From: Pseudomonadota bacterium
Lineage (GTDB): Bacteria > Pseudomonadota > Gammaproteobacteria > Burkholderiales > SG8-39
Assembly (NCBI GenBank): GCA_021811085.1
Contig: JAJZPQ010000012.1
Coordinates: forward strand, 19,429-83,428
Reading direction: 5' to 3'
Length of the DNA: 64,000 nt
Part shown: positions 1 through 7,914 of the stretch, in pieces
How the letters are laid out: each line of letters opens with the position of its first letter
Position numbering within the stretch: position 1 is the first letter of the stretch
The notes under the pieces: model-generated
What the model saw: the letters and a program-made list of their open reading frames with translations, nothing else
What the model was told of the DNA's origin: nothing
The model's database searches: none
Made by a program: the position numbers and the translations under genes

Positions 1-498
1 CGGCGGCAGCTGCTCGCCATCGATCAGTTTCATCAAAGTCTGCGTGCCGTCGCGGATGCCGCCGTAAAAATCGTCCGCGAGAAAATGCGGCGCGATCACC
101 TCGCGGATCACGCGCTTCGCCACGACGTCGGGTATCGCGCCCTCCAGCCCGTAGCCGACTTCGATGCGCAGCTTATGGTCGTTCTTGGCGACGATCAGGA
201 TCACGCCGTCGTCGGCCTTGGCGCGGCCGATTTTCCACTGCTCGGCGACGCGTATCGAATACTGCTCTATGGTTTCGGGCTGAGTGCTGGGCAGCATCAG
301 CACTGCGATCTGGCTGCCCTTCTTCTGCTCGAACGCACGCAGTTCGCCTTCGAGCGACGCCAGCTGCGCCGCGTTCAGCGTGCCGGTTAGGTCCGTGACG
401 CGCGCCTTGAGCGGCGGCACGGCGACTTCGTCGGCGGCGCCCGCGGCGGATGCGAGCACCAGCGCGAGTATGCCGAATAGGCGTATCAGCGCACGCAT
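1..498 (-). CDS. TPM-domain (YgcG-like) secreted protein, C-terminus cut by window edge
   Basis: Reading from ATG at 498 gives 166 open codons running off the left edge. The protein starts with a signal peptide (MRALIRLFGILALVLASAAGA) and continues into a TPM fold with LTGTLNAAQLASLE, the GSQIAVLMLPS strand, IRVAEQWKIG, DDGVILIVAKNDHKLRIEVGYGLEG and a VIAPHFLADDFYGGI segment, all typical of YgcG/TPM proteins. It lies 25 bases downstream of lemA on the same strand, the usual LemA-TPM pairing. Related proteins are exported and often membrane anchored by a C-terminal helix or Gly-rich tail, which would lie outside the window. The biochemical role is not established. Confidence 0.85.
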   Translation of the reverse strand, partial: MRALIRLFGILALVLASAAGAADEVAVPPLKARVTDLTGTLNAAQLASLEGELRAFEQKKGSQIAVLMLPSTQPETIEQYSIRVAEQWKIGRAKADDGVILIVAKNDHKLRIEVGYGLEGAIPDVVAKRVIREVIAPHFLADDFYGGIRDGTQTLMKLIDGEQLPP

Positions 499-523
499 CA
501 GGCCCCTGAACCCGGCTGTTTAC

Positions 524-1162
524 TCACTTAACCGGCGCCGGCAAGGCATTGCCCGGCGCTGGCGCCGTGGCCGGTTTGTCGAAACTCACCGTGGGCGGCG
601 CCGCGATGGCCTTCTCGTTCTCGACCGCGAAATTGGGCTTCACCTCGTAGCTGAACATCTTCGCCGTCAGATTGTTCGGGAAGGTGCGGATCAGCGTGTT
701 GTATTCCTGCACCGCTTTGATGTAGCGGTTGCGCGCCACCGCAATGCGGTTTTCCGTCCCCTCGAGCTGCGCCTGCAGATCGCGGAAATTCGCATCCGAT
801 TTCAGCTGCGGATAGTTTTCCGAAACCACCAGCAGCCGCGACAGCGCGCTGGACAAGCCGGCTTGCGCCTGCTGAAACTTCGCGAACGCCGCAGGATCGT
901 TGATGAGTTCGGGCGTGGCCTGGATGCTGCCCACGCGCGCGCGCGCTTCGGTCACCTGGACCAGGATCGTCTGTTCCTGCGCCGCAAATCCCTTCACGGT
1001 GTTCACCAGATTCGGCACCAGGTCGGCGCGCCGCTGATACTGGTTCAGCACCTCGGACCAGCTCGCCTTGATCTGCTCGTCACCGCGCTGCATGTCGTTG
1101 TAGCCGCAGCCGGAAAGGCTCAGGGTGATCGCCGCCAGCACGATGGCCATGATTCTGCGCAT
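524..1162 (-). CDS. lemA: LemA family lipoprotein
   Basis: A 212-aa protein starting MRRIMAIVLAAITLSLSGCGYN, with a lipobox (LSGC) that predicts a lipid-anchored envelope protein. The family core is clear: NQYQRRADLVPNLVNTVKG, then long helices with ARARVGSIQA and LLVVSENYPQLKSD, and the NRYIKAVQEYNTLIRTFPNN segment. The track ORF reaches back to 1924, but that part is shadow of the glycosylase gene. I chose ATG 1162 because GAGGAG lies 7 bases upstream and the signal peptide starts there. The tail is Pro/Ala rich. It is paired with the TPM gene downstream; the function of LemA is not settled. Confidence 0.93.
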   Translation of the reverse strand: MRRIMAIVLAAITLSLSGCGYNDMQRGDEQIKASWSEVLNQYQRRADLVPNLVNTVKGFAAQEQTILVQVTEARARVGSIQATPELINDPAAFAKFQQAQAGLSSALSRLLVVSENYPQLKSDANFRDLQAQLEGTENRIAVARNRYIKAVQEYNTLIRTFPNNLTAKMFSYEVKPNFAVENEKAIAAPPTVSFDKPATAPAPGNALPAPVK

Positions 1163-1236
1163 ATGAATTCTCCTCGTAAGTTGCTGCTGCTTAACTGGGG
1201 GCGCGCACGCGAATTTCAAGGCAGCGGCGCGCGGCT

Positions 1237-1974
1237 TCAGGCTTTCAGGTCCAGCTCCGCCATGGTGCGGCGGGCAAAACAAAGGTCTTCCCAGGCTTTC
1301 GCCTTGTCCGGCAGATTGCGCAGCAGGTAAGCCGGATGATAGGTGGCGATCAGCGGCACGCCCTGATAGCGGTGCACGCGGCCGCGCAGCGAGGCAATGC
1401 TCGCATCGGTGGCGAGCAGCGTCTGGCAGGCGAAACGCCCCATCGCCAGTATCAGCCTGGGCCGCAGCAATTCGACCTGGCGCAGCAGCAGCGGCGCGCA
1501 CTGCTCGACCTCCGCATGCTCGGGGTTGCGGTTTCCCGGCGGCCGGCACTTCAACACGTTGGCGATGTAGACGTTCTCGCCGCGCTTCAAGTCTATGCCC
1601 GCGAGCATGCCGTCGAGCAGTTTGCCCGCCTGACCTACGAACGGCTCGCCGCGCGCATCCTCTTCCGCGCCCGGCGCCTCTCCCACCAGCAGCCAGTGCG
1701 CGCGTTCGTCGCCGACGCCGAACACGGTCTGGGTGCAGGTCTTGCGCAGTGCGCAGGCCGTGCACGCGGCGACTTCCGCTTTGAGTTCGCTCCAGTCCAT
1801 GCGTGCGATGCGCCCGGCGCGGTCTTGCGCGGGCTCGGCCGCTCGCGCTGCGGCTGCAGTCGCGGCCGCGCGCGGCGGCTCCGCCTCCTGCGGCGCGGCC
1901 ACATTCCCGCTCCGAAGCCGCCACAGCGGCATCAGGCCCATCTCTTCCAGGAACAACTCGCGGCGCGAACTCAT
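1237..1974 (-). CDS. Uracil-DNA glycosylase, family 4-like (Fe-S type)
   Basis: A 245-aa protein. After a variable N-terminus (MSSRRELFLEEMGLMPLWRL) and an Ala-rich linker comes the iron-sulfur UDG fold: cysteines in CTACALRKTC, the active-site GVGDERAHWLLVGEAPGAEED motif, FVGQAGKLLD, NVLKCRPPGNRNPE with a further ligand Cys, and the catalytic ATYHPAYLLR loop. The family removes uracil from deaminated DNA. ATG 1974 overlaps the rimI stop by 4 bases (ATGA), so the two are translationally coupled; the longer track ORF is discarded. The N-terminal extension resembles fusion-type UDGs seen beside rimI and tsaB in betaproteobacteria. Confidence 0.9.
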   Translation of the reverse strand: MSSRRELFLEEMGLMPLWRLRSGNVAAPQEAEPPRAAATAAAARAAEPAQDRAGRIARMDWSELKAEVAACTACALRKTCTQTVFGVGDERAHWLLVGEAPGAEEDARGEPFVGQAGKLLDGMLAGIDLKRGENVYIANVLKCRPPGNRNPEHAEVEQCAPLLLRQVELLRPRLILAMGRFACQTLLATDASIASLRGRVHRYQGVPLIATYHPAYLLRNLPDKAKAWEDLCFARRTMAELDLKA

Positions 1975-2432
1975 AGCGGCAGGCTGTAGATCAGCGCGTC
2001 CTCGCGCCCGGTTTGCGCGGGGTAGTAATCGCGCCTGCGGCCTATCAGTTGAAATCCATGACGCTCGTACAGCCGCAGCGCGGCGGTATTGGACGGCCGC
2101 ACCTCCAAAAATATCAGCCGCGCGCCGCGCTTCTGCGCGGCGGCGCACACCTGCTGCAGCAAGGATTTGCCGTAGCCCCGCCTGTGGCAGGCGCCGGCGA
2201 TCGACAGGTTGAGCAAATGCGCCTCATCGGCTGCCTGCATCAGCACCGCATAGCCGATCAATTCGCCGTCGCGCAGATAAATCCAGCAGGCGTAATGCGC
2301 GGCGAGCGAGTCGCGGAAATTGCCCAGCGTCCAGGGAAATGCGTAAATCGCGTTTTCGATCGCCAGCACTGCCGGCAGGTCGGCCTCGGTCATCGGTCGA
2401 AGTTCGAGTGCCGGCTTGAGCACGGCGCTCAT
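1971..2432 (-). CDS. rimI: Ribosomal protein S18 alanine N-acetyltransferase
   Basis: A 153-aa GNAT enzyme. It shows the N-terminal LRPMTEADLPAVLAIE strand-helix, the AFPWTLGNFRDSL segment characteristic of RimI, the acetyl-CoA pyrophosphate loop in HRRGYGKSLLQQV (Q/RxxGxG/A type), and the C-terminal FLEVRPSNTAALRLYERHGF motif. RimI acetylates the N-terminal alanine of ribosomal protein S18. It overlaps tsaB upstream and the UDG gene downstream by 4 bases each, giving a tightly coupled tsaB-rimI-udg operon, a common bacterial arrangement. Confidence 0.94.
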   Translation of the reverse strand: MSAVLKPALELRPMTEADLPAVLAIENAIYAFPWTLGNFRDSLAAHYACWIYLRDGELIGYAVLMQAADEAHLLNLSIAGACHRRGYGKSLLQQVCAAAQKRGARLIFLEVRPSNTAALRLYERHGFQLIGRRRDYYPAQTGREDALIYSLPL

Positions 2433-3100
2433 CGCTCGCTCGCCTTCAGCGCCACTTTGTCGCGCACATACAGCGGCACCGCCGCCGCCGCGTCCACGCC
2501 CTGCCCCGCTGCGAACACCGCGCGCGCGAGGCGCAGCATCGCGCTCGCATTCGGCACGGCCTCGGCATCGGTATGCTTGATCGAAGTCTCATAGCAGCGC
2601 GCCAGCGCCGCTCCGTGCACGCGGAACCCGCTGCCGCAGGCGAACCAGCCGCTGCCCTCGACTTCAGGCACGGCATCGGGCCGGTACAGTCCGGGTGCAT
2701 GCATTTCGATCCAGTTGCCGCCGCTCTTGCAATAGACCCCATGGTACACCTCGCCCATGCGCGCATCGAGGCAGGCGATCACCTTGTCGGCGCCGCAATT
2801 TTCCGCCAGCGCGAGCAGCGTGCCGATGCCGGCTACCGGCAGATTGCGCGCGAGCGCCAGACCTTGCGCGAGGCCGCAGGCAATGCGCAGTCCGGTAAAC
2901 GATCCGGGCCCGGCGCCGTAGGCGATGCCCCCGATCGCGCCCATGTCCAGTTGCGCTTCCTGCAGCAGTTCGCGCAATGCCGGCAAAGCGAGTTCGGAGT
3001 GCCTTTGTCCGGCATGAAAGCTGCGCTCGAACAGATGCGCGCCGCGCGCGACGGCGAGCGAACAGTATTCGGTGGACGTTTCCAGTGCGACGAGATTCAC
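2429..3100 (-). CDS. tsaB: tRNA threonylcarbamoyladenosine biosynthesis protein TsaB
   Basis: A 223-aa ASKHA-fold protein. It starts MNLVALETSTEYCSLAVARG (phosphate-1 loop), followed by FHAGQRHSELALP and the diagnostic AIAYGAGPGSFTGLRI-type segment (here GGIAYGAGPGSFTGLRIACG). The DARMGEVYHGVY stretch is also typical. TsaB is the partner of TsaD and TsaE in making t6A37 on ANN-decoding tRNAs; it lacks its own catalytic site. It is the first gene of the tsaB-rimI-udg group and is divergent from the Bug receptor gene at 3230. Confidence 0.95.
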   Translation of the reverse strand: MNLVALETSTEYCSLAVARGAHLFERSFHAGQRHSELALPALRELLQEAQLDMGAIGGIAYGAGPGSFTGLRIACGLAQGLALARNLPVAGIGTLLALAENCGADKVIACLDARMGEVYHGVYCKSGGNWIEMHAPGLYRPDAVPEVEGSGWFACGSGFRVHGAALARCYETSIKHTDAEAVPNASAMLRLARAVFAAGQGVDAAAAVPLYVRDKVALKASER

Positions 3101-3160
3101 GGCAGAGGGCGCAACTCAATGGCGCATTTTAGCGTATCCGCGACGAGGGTCTATTGGTCC

Positions 3161-3189
3161 TTGACACTGCGCTGCACGGCGCCCAAGAT
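3161..3189 (+). promoter_or_regulatory. Sigma70-type promoter of the Bug receptor gene
   Basis: A perfect TTGACA at 3161-3166 is followed by a 17-base spacer and CAAGAT at 3184-3189. It lies 41 bases before the receptor ATG in the tsaB/receptor divergent gap. The -35 is ideal; the -10 is weak. Confidence 0.45.
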
Positions 3190-3229
3190 GCGCCGAAACA
3201 ATAAAACTATAACTATCAACGAGGACAAT

Positions 3230-4201
3230 ATGAAACGATACGCATGCATGCTATTGCTGGCGCTGCTCGCCGGCCCCGCGCCGGCCGAGGACGCCTACCC
3301 CAACCGGCATATCACCATGATCGTGCCTTTTCCACCGGGCGGCATCGCCGACCTGACCGGCCGGCCGACCGCGTTCGCGATGGAAAAAGCGCTGAAGCAG
3401 CGCATCATCATCGAAAACAAATCCGGTGCGGGCGGCGCAATCGGCATGGCCTACCTGGCCAATGCCAAACCCGACGGCTACACCATCATGATGGCGTTGT
3501 CCTCGATCTCGATCCTGCCCGAGGCGGAAAAGCTGTTCGAGCGCAAGCCGCCCTACCAGATGAACCAGTTCGCGCCGATCGCGCTGATCTCGGCCGATCC
3601 GACCGTGCTCGTGGTGCGCGCCGACAGCCCGTGGAAAAGCGTGAAGGATCTGGTCGAGGATGCGAAAAAGCGCCCCGGCAAAATCACGTTCAGTTCATCC
3701 GGCATCTACGGCACGCTGCACATGGCCATGGAAATGTTCGCCCAGTCTGCGGGCGTACAACTCTGGCACGTGCCCTATACCGGCGGCGGACCGGCCATGA
3801 ACGCGCTGGTCGGCGGCCACGTGGACGCGCTCGCTTCGGGTCCGGCCGCGGTCATCGGCCAGATCAAGGGCGGCAAGCTGCGCGCGCTGGCCACCTGGGG
3901 CGACAAGCGCCTCGCTTCGCTGCCGGAAGTGCCCACCTTGAAGGAACTCGGCTACGACACCGAGTTCTACATCTGGTCGGGCCTGTTCGCTCCGGCGGGC
4001 ACGCCCGCGCCCGTGCTGGCGAAGCTGCGCGAAGCGGCGAAGAAGGCAGTGGACGATCCGGAATTCAAGGCGGTCATGGCCAAGATCGAGACGCCGATCT
4101 ACTATCTGGATGCGCCCGAGTTCCAGAAATTCTGGGATAAGGATGCGGCCATGCTCGCCGCCGCGGTCAAGCGCGTAGGCAAGGTCGAAGAAAAGAAATA
4201 G
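3230..4201 (+). CDS. Bug/TctC-family tripartite tricarboxylate transporter substrate-binding protein
   Basis: A 323-aa protein from ATG 3230 (GAGGAC just upstream). The signal peptide is MKRYACMLLLALLAGPAPAED. Next comes the family signature ITMIVPFPPGGIADLTGR, IIIENKSGAGGAIGMAYLA, AKPDGYTIMMA, the YTGGGPAMNALVGGHVDAL region and the SGLFAPAGTPAPVLAKLREA helix. These periplasmic receptors bind carboxylates, aromatic acids or related anions; many betaproteobacterial Bug proteins have no cognate TctAB beside them, as here. The neighbouring lactonase-like gene and tartrate-type dehydrogenases hint at a carboxylate ligand, but that is inference. The track ORF starts earlier at 2573, antisense to tsaB; that part is discarded. 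Confidence 0.93.
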   Translation: MKRYACMLLLALLAGPAPAEDAYPNRHITMIVPFPPGGIADLTGRPTAFAMEKALKQRIIIENKSGAGGAIGMAYLANAKPDGYTIMMALSSISILPEAEKLFERKPPYQMNQFAPIALISADPTVLVVRADSPWKSVKDLVEDAKKRPGKITFSSSGIYGTLHMAMEMFAQSAGVQLWHVPYTGGGPAMNALVGGHVDALASGPAAVIGQIKGGKLRALATWGDKRLASLPEVPTLKELGYDTEFYIWSGLFAPAGTPAPVLAKLREAAKKAVDDPEFKAVMAKIETPIYYLDAPEFQKFWDKDAAMLAAAVKRVGKVEEKK

Positions 4202-4224
4202 GCGCGCGGAAGGATTTGAGGAAG

Positions 4225-4253
4225 CGGGGTGGAACTGCGACAGTCCCACCCCG
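4225..4253. terminator. Hairpin between convergent genes, probable bidirectional terminator
   Basis: CGGGGTGG pairs with CCACCCCG, and an inner ACTG/CAGT stem closes a CGA loop, giving 12 paired bases with one A-C mismatch. It sits between the receptor stop (4201) and the convergent lactonase-like stop (4278). There is no clear T tract on either side, so the terminator role is inferred from position. Confidence 0.5.
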
Positions 4254-4277
4254 TCCTCGGCCCCTCCTCCCCCAGAT

Positions 4278-5078
4278 CTATAACTTCGGTTCTACGTCCA
4301 GGCGCACCGCTATGCCTTCCAGGCCCGGCCCGGCGACCGGATAGCGCTGCATTACCAGCGGGTCGTGCCCGGGGACGATCCAGCGCGGATCGTCGGCGAG
4401 CTCGCGCAGCCGGCGATAGCCCTCCACCATGGCGCCGACATTGTGCACGATCGGAAACGGCCGCACCTGCTCCATGTTGGCGTAGAGGTGGGTCGCATCC
4501 GAGGCAAGCACGATCCAGCCGATGCGCGTATGCACGCGCACCGACTGTATGCCCATGGTGTGGCCTCCGATGTGGTGCAGCGATAGCCCGGGTGCGAGCT
4601 CGGCATCGCCGTCGTAGAACTGCACCCTGCCTTTGTACACTTCGCGCACCATGCCCACCACCTCTTCCACTTCGTACGCGTGCGAAAAGATCGGCTGCGC
4701 CATGTGCCGCCCGGTCGCGTACTGCATCTCCTTGTCCTGCAGATGAAAGCGCGCCTTCGGAAACAAGGCGAAATTGCCGACGTGATCGTAGTGCAAATGG
4801 GTGATCACGACATCGCGCACTTCGGCCGCGTTCACGCCCAGGCGCTTCAAGCCGAGGTCGGGCGCCAGCAGCATCCTGCGCCCGCGGCGCTCGGCCGCAT
4901 GCAGCTCGAAACCGGTATCGACGACGAAGCTGCGTGAGGGGCTGCGCACGAGCCAGACGAAATAATCGAGCGGGCTGCCTTCCTCGTGCGGGTCGCCGCC
5001 GAGGAAATTGTCGGAGGCTTTGCGCGCCAGCGTCGCATAGCGGATGGCATAGACTTCGTAGTCGTCAGGCGCGTGCAT
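4278..5078 (-). CDS. N-acyl homoserine lactonase-like metallo-beta-lactamase-fold hydrolase
   Basis: A 266-aa enzyme from ATG 5078 (GGAG 8 bases upstream; the track start at 5111 lacks a site). The metal ligands are visible: THLHYDHVGNF (HxHxDH), HHIGGHTMG, an Asp in VLASDATHLY and the last His in IVPGHDP. This pattern and the length match the AttM/AiiB-type lactonase branch, which also contains hydrolases of unrelated lactones. Convergent with the Bug receptor gene. Whether it truly opens acyl-homoserine lactones cannot be told from sequence; a role in catabolism of another lactone or ester is equally possible. Confidence 0.82.
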   Translation of the reverse strand: MHAPDDYEVYAIRYATLARKASDNFLGGDPHEEGSPLDYFVWLVRSPSRSFVVDTGFELHAAERRGRRMLLAPDLGLKRLGVNAAEVRDVVITHLHYDHVGNFALFPKARFHLQDKEMQYATGRHMAQPIFSHAYEVEEVVGMVREVYKGRVQFYDGDAELAPGLSLHHIGGHTMGIQSVRVHTRIGWIVLASDATHLYANMEQVRPFPIVHNVGAMVEGYRRLRELADDPRWIVPGHDPLVMQRYPVAGPGLEGIAVRLDVEPKL

Positions 5079-5300
5079 CGACTTCTCCCCGGATTTTCTG
5101 CTCGCGCGCAAGTGTGCAAGCTGGCGCGCGCCGCGTCAAGCCGTGCGCAGCGGGGGTGCGCAGCGGGGGCAGCACCACGGTTCGAAATCCGCAAAACCAG
5201 GCGCGATAAAGTTAAAATCGAGCCAGGCCAGCTGCCACGGCCCGTTCCGATCGCAGCCGGCATGCCCGCTCCGCGCTCCAACATTTATTGAAAGGCAATC

Positions 5301-6359
5301 ATGAAAAAGCACAGCATCGCCGTCATCGCCGGTGACGGCATCGGCAAGGAAGTCATGCCCGAGGGCGTGCGCGCGCTCGACGCCGCGGCGCGCAAGTTCG
5401 GCCTTGCGCTCGCCTTCGATCATTTCGACTGGAGCTGCGACAACTACGACAAGCACGGCTGGTGGATGCCGCCCGACTGGAAAGACAGGATCGGCGGCCA
5501 CGACTGCATTTTCTTCGGCGCCACCGGCTGGCCGGCGAAGGTGCTCGATCACGTCTCGCTGTGGGATTCGCTGATCAAGTTCCGGCGCGAATTCGACCAG
5601 TACGTCAACCTGCGCCCGGTGCGGCTGATGCCCGGCGTGAGCTGCCCGCTCGCCGGACGCAAGGTCGGCGACATCGATTACTACGTGGTGCGCGAGAACA
5701 CCGAGGGCGAATACTCCTCCATGGGCGGGCGCCTGTTCGAAGGCACCGAGCGCGAGATGGCGCAGCAGGTATCGACGTTCACGCGCAAAGGCGTGGACCG
5801 CATCATGAAATTCGCGTTCGAGCTCGCAATGACGCGGCCGCGCAAGGAAATCACCTCCGCCACCAAATCGAACGGCATCTCCATCACCATGCCTTACTGG
5901 GACGAGCGCTTCGCCGCGATGGCGAAGAACTATCCGAAGCTGAAAACCAGCCAATACCACATCGACGGCCTCACGATCCAGATGGTGCTCAATCCGCAGC
6001 GCTTCAGCGTGATCGTCGGCTCCAACCTGTTCGGCGACATCCTGTCCGACCTGGGTCCTGCGACCGCAGGCACGATCGGCATCGCGCCCTCGGGCAACAT
6101 CAACCCGGAGCGCAAGTTTCCGTCGCTGTTCGAGCCGGTGCACGGCTCCGCGCCCGACATCTATGGCAAGAAAATCGCCAACCCCATCGGCCAGATCTGG
6201 TCGGGCGCGATGATGCTCGAGCACTTGGGCCACGCCGATGCCGGCGCCGCGATCCTGCGCGCGATCGAAAAGGTGCTGTTGGACGGGCCGCGCACGCCGG
6301 ACCTGGGCGGCAAGGCCAGCACCGAAGACGTGGGCAAAGCCGTTGCTGCGGCGATCTGA
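5301..6359 (+). CDS. Tartrate dehydrogenase/D-malate dehydrogenase-like decarboxylating dehydrogenase (copy 1)
   Basis: A 352-aa member of the isocitrate/isopropylmalate dehydrogenase superfamily. It has the IAVIAGDGIGKEVMPEGVR N-terminus, the DHVSLWDSLIKFRREFDQYVNLRP substrate segment (DHVSLW is typical of tartrate/D-malate enzymes, not LeuB), VVRENTEGEYSSMGG, metal Asp in SNLFGDILSDL, and the NAD loop in FEPVHGSAPDIYGKKIANP. The expected reaction is NAD-dependent oxidation and decarboxylation of D-malate or tartrate. It is followed after 2 bases by a paralogue of equal length, so the pair is probably co-translated. Exact substrate unknown. Confidence 0.88.
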   Translation: MKKHSIAVIAGDGIGKEVMPEGVRALDAAARKFGLALAFDHFDWSCDNYDKHGWWMPPDWKDRIGGHDCIFFGATGWPAKVLDHVSLWDSLIKFRREFDQYVNLRPVRLMPGVSCPLAGRKVGDIDYYVVRENTEGEYSSMGGRLFEGTEREMAQQVSTFTRKGVDRIMKFAFELAMTRPRKEITSATKSNGISITMPYWDERFAAMAKNYPKLKTSQYHIDGLTIQMVLNPQRFSVIVGSNLFGDILSDLGPATAGTIGIAPSGNINPERKFPSLFEPVHGSAPDIYGKKIANPIGQIWSGAMMLEHLGHADAGAAILRAIEKVLLDGPRTPDLGGKASTEDVGKAVAAAI

Positions 6360-6361
6360 TC

Positions 6362-7420
6362 ATGCGCACCTACAAGATAGCGGCCATCCCCGGCGATGGC
6401 ATCGGCAAGGAAGTCATCGCCGAAGGCGTCAAGGTCCTCAACGTCCTCGCGCGCCAGTCGAAGCGCTTCAGGTTCAGCTTCAAGCAATTCCCCTGGAGCA
6501 GCGACTATTACCTCAAGCACGGCTACTACATCCCGCCCGGCGGCCTGGAGGAGCTGAAAAAATACGATGCGATTTTCTTCGGCGCCGTCGGCAGCCCCAA
6601 GGTGCCTGACCACGTGTCGCTGTGGGGTCTGCGCCTGCCGATCTGCCAGGGCTTCGACCAGTACGCCAACGTGCGTCCGGCGCGCGTGCTGCCCGGCGTG
6701 CCCAGTCCGCTCAAGCACGCCGAGGACATCGACTGGGTGATCATCCGCGAGAACACCGAGGGCGAATATTCTGGCTCGGGCGGGCGCGTGCATCGCGGCC
6801 TGCCCGAGGAAATCGCCACCGAGACCTCGGTGTTCACGCGCACCGGGGTGGAACGCATTCACCGCTTCGCGTTCGAGCTCGCGGCCAAGCGTCCGCGCCG
6901 GCATCTGACGCTGGTGACCAAGTCCAATGCGCAGCGCCACGGCATGGTGCTGTGGGACGAAATATTCTACGAAGTGGCCAAGGAATATCCGCGCGTGAAG
7001 ACGCAACGCATCCTGGTCGATGCCGTGACCACGGTGATGACGCTCAAGCCGCAGACGCTGGACGTGATCGTCGCCACCAACCTGCACGCCGACATCCTGT
7101 CCGACCTAGCCGCCGCGCTTTCGGGCAGCCTGGGCATCGCCCCCACCGCCAACCTGAACCCCGAGCGCAAGTTCCCGTCGATGTTCGAACCGATCCACGG
7201 CTCGGCCTTCGACATCACCGGCAAAGGCATCGCCAACCCGATCGCCACGTTCTGGACCGCCGCGATGATGCTGGAGCATTTGGGCGAAGTACACGCTGCC
7301 GCGCGCCTGATGCGCGCGATCGCGGCGGTCACGGCCAAGCGGGTGTTTACGCCGGACCTCGGCGGCCGCGCGCGCACCGCCGACGTGACCCAGGCGGTGT
7401 GCAAATTTCTGCGACAATAG
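6362..7420 (+). CDS. Tartrate dehydrogenase/D-malate dehydrogenase-like enzyme (copy 2)
   Basis: A 352-aa paralogue of the preceding gene. It starts MRTYKIAAIPGDGIGKEVI, then KVPDHVSLWGLRLPICQGFDQYANVRP, IIRENTEGEYSGSGG, metal Asp in NLHADILSDLAAALSGSLGIAP and FEPIHGSAFDITGKGIANP. Copy 1 has the LWDSLIKFRREF helix where this one has LWGLRLPICQGF, so the substrate-facing helices differ. The two may form a heteromer or act on different hydroxy-acids. ATG 6362 is 2 bases after the copy 1 stop; the track ORF starting at 5462 is a fusion with shadow sequence. Confidence 0.88.
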   Translation: MRTYKIAAIPGDGIGKEVIAEGVKVLNVLARQSKRFRFSFKQFPWSSDYYLKHGYYIPPGGLEELKKYDAIFFGAVGSPKVPDHVSLWGLRLPICQGFDQYANVRPARVLPGVPSPLKHAEDIDWVIIRENTEGEYSGSGGRVHRGLPEEIATETSVFTRTGVERIHRFAFELAAKRPRRHLTLVTKSNAQRHGMVLWDEIFYEVAKEYPRVKTQRILVDAVTTVMTLKPQTLDVIVATNLHADILSDLAAALSGSLGIAPTANLNPERKFPSMFEPIHGSAFDITGKGIANPIATFWTAAMMLEHLGEVHAAARLMRAIAAVTAKRVFTPDLGGRARTADVTQAVCKFLRQ

Positions 7421-7451
7421 CCGGACCGGCGAAGCCGAAGGAGCCGCGACA

Positions 7452-7901
7452 ATGGATCTCAAGACGCCGAATCCGCTGCAGTCCGAACACCAGGAACTGC
7501 TGGTGGAACTCAAGCAGGCATTCAAGCTGGAGGGCAAGACCGGCAAAGCCACGCGGCTCGCGGCGCGGCTGCTCGATAGCCATTTCGCCAAAGAAAACGA
7601 ATTTGTGCTGCCCCCTCTGGGCCTGCTGCCCGCGCTGGCGCAGGGCACGATAGAGCCGGAAATGGCCGCCGCGATCAACATGGCGGCCAGGCTGCACGAT
7701 GAGTTGCCCAATCTGCGCGCCGAACAGCGCACTATCTTCGCCGCACTCGAAGAACTCATGGCCGCAGCCGAAGGCGAAGGCCACGCCGAACTGGTCGGGC
7801 TGGCCGAAAAATTGATGCTGAACGAAGAAATCAAGCAGCAGGTGTCCTACCCGACCGCGATCCTGATCGGCAAATACCTGCAGCTGAAGCTCAAACCCTG
7901 A
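7452..7901 (+). CDS. Hemerythrin HHE-domain-like protein
   Basis: A 149-aa helical protein. His and Glu residues spaced as in the HHE four-helix bundle are present: PLQSEHQELLVELKQA, LLDSHFAKENEFVLPPL and MAARLHDELPNL. The C-terminal half (NEEIKQQVSYPTAILIGKYLQ) has no further obvious ligand pair, so di-iron binding may be incomplete. AGGAGC precedes the ATG by about 8 bases. It lies between the dehydrogenase pair and an acyl-CoA synthetase, 31 and 13 bases away, so it is probably part of that operon. Function unknown. Confidence 0.7.
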   Translation: MDLKTPNPLQSEHQELLVELKQAFKLEGKTGKATRLAARLLDSHFAKENEFVLPPLGLLPALAQGTIEPEMAAAINMAARLHDELPNLRAEQRTIFAALEELMAAAEGEGHAELVGLAEKLMLNEEIKQQVSYPTAILIGKYLQLKLKP

Positions 7902-7914
7902 CGGAGGAGAAAAC

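Noticed and set aside
284-1330. 348-codon plus-strand ORF opposite lemA
   Set aside because: Basic, Arg-rich shadow. LemA on the other strand has a lipobox, ribosome site and family core.
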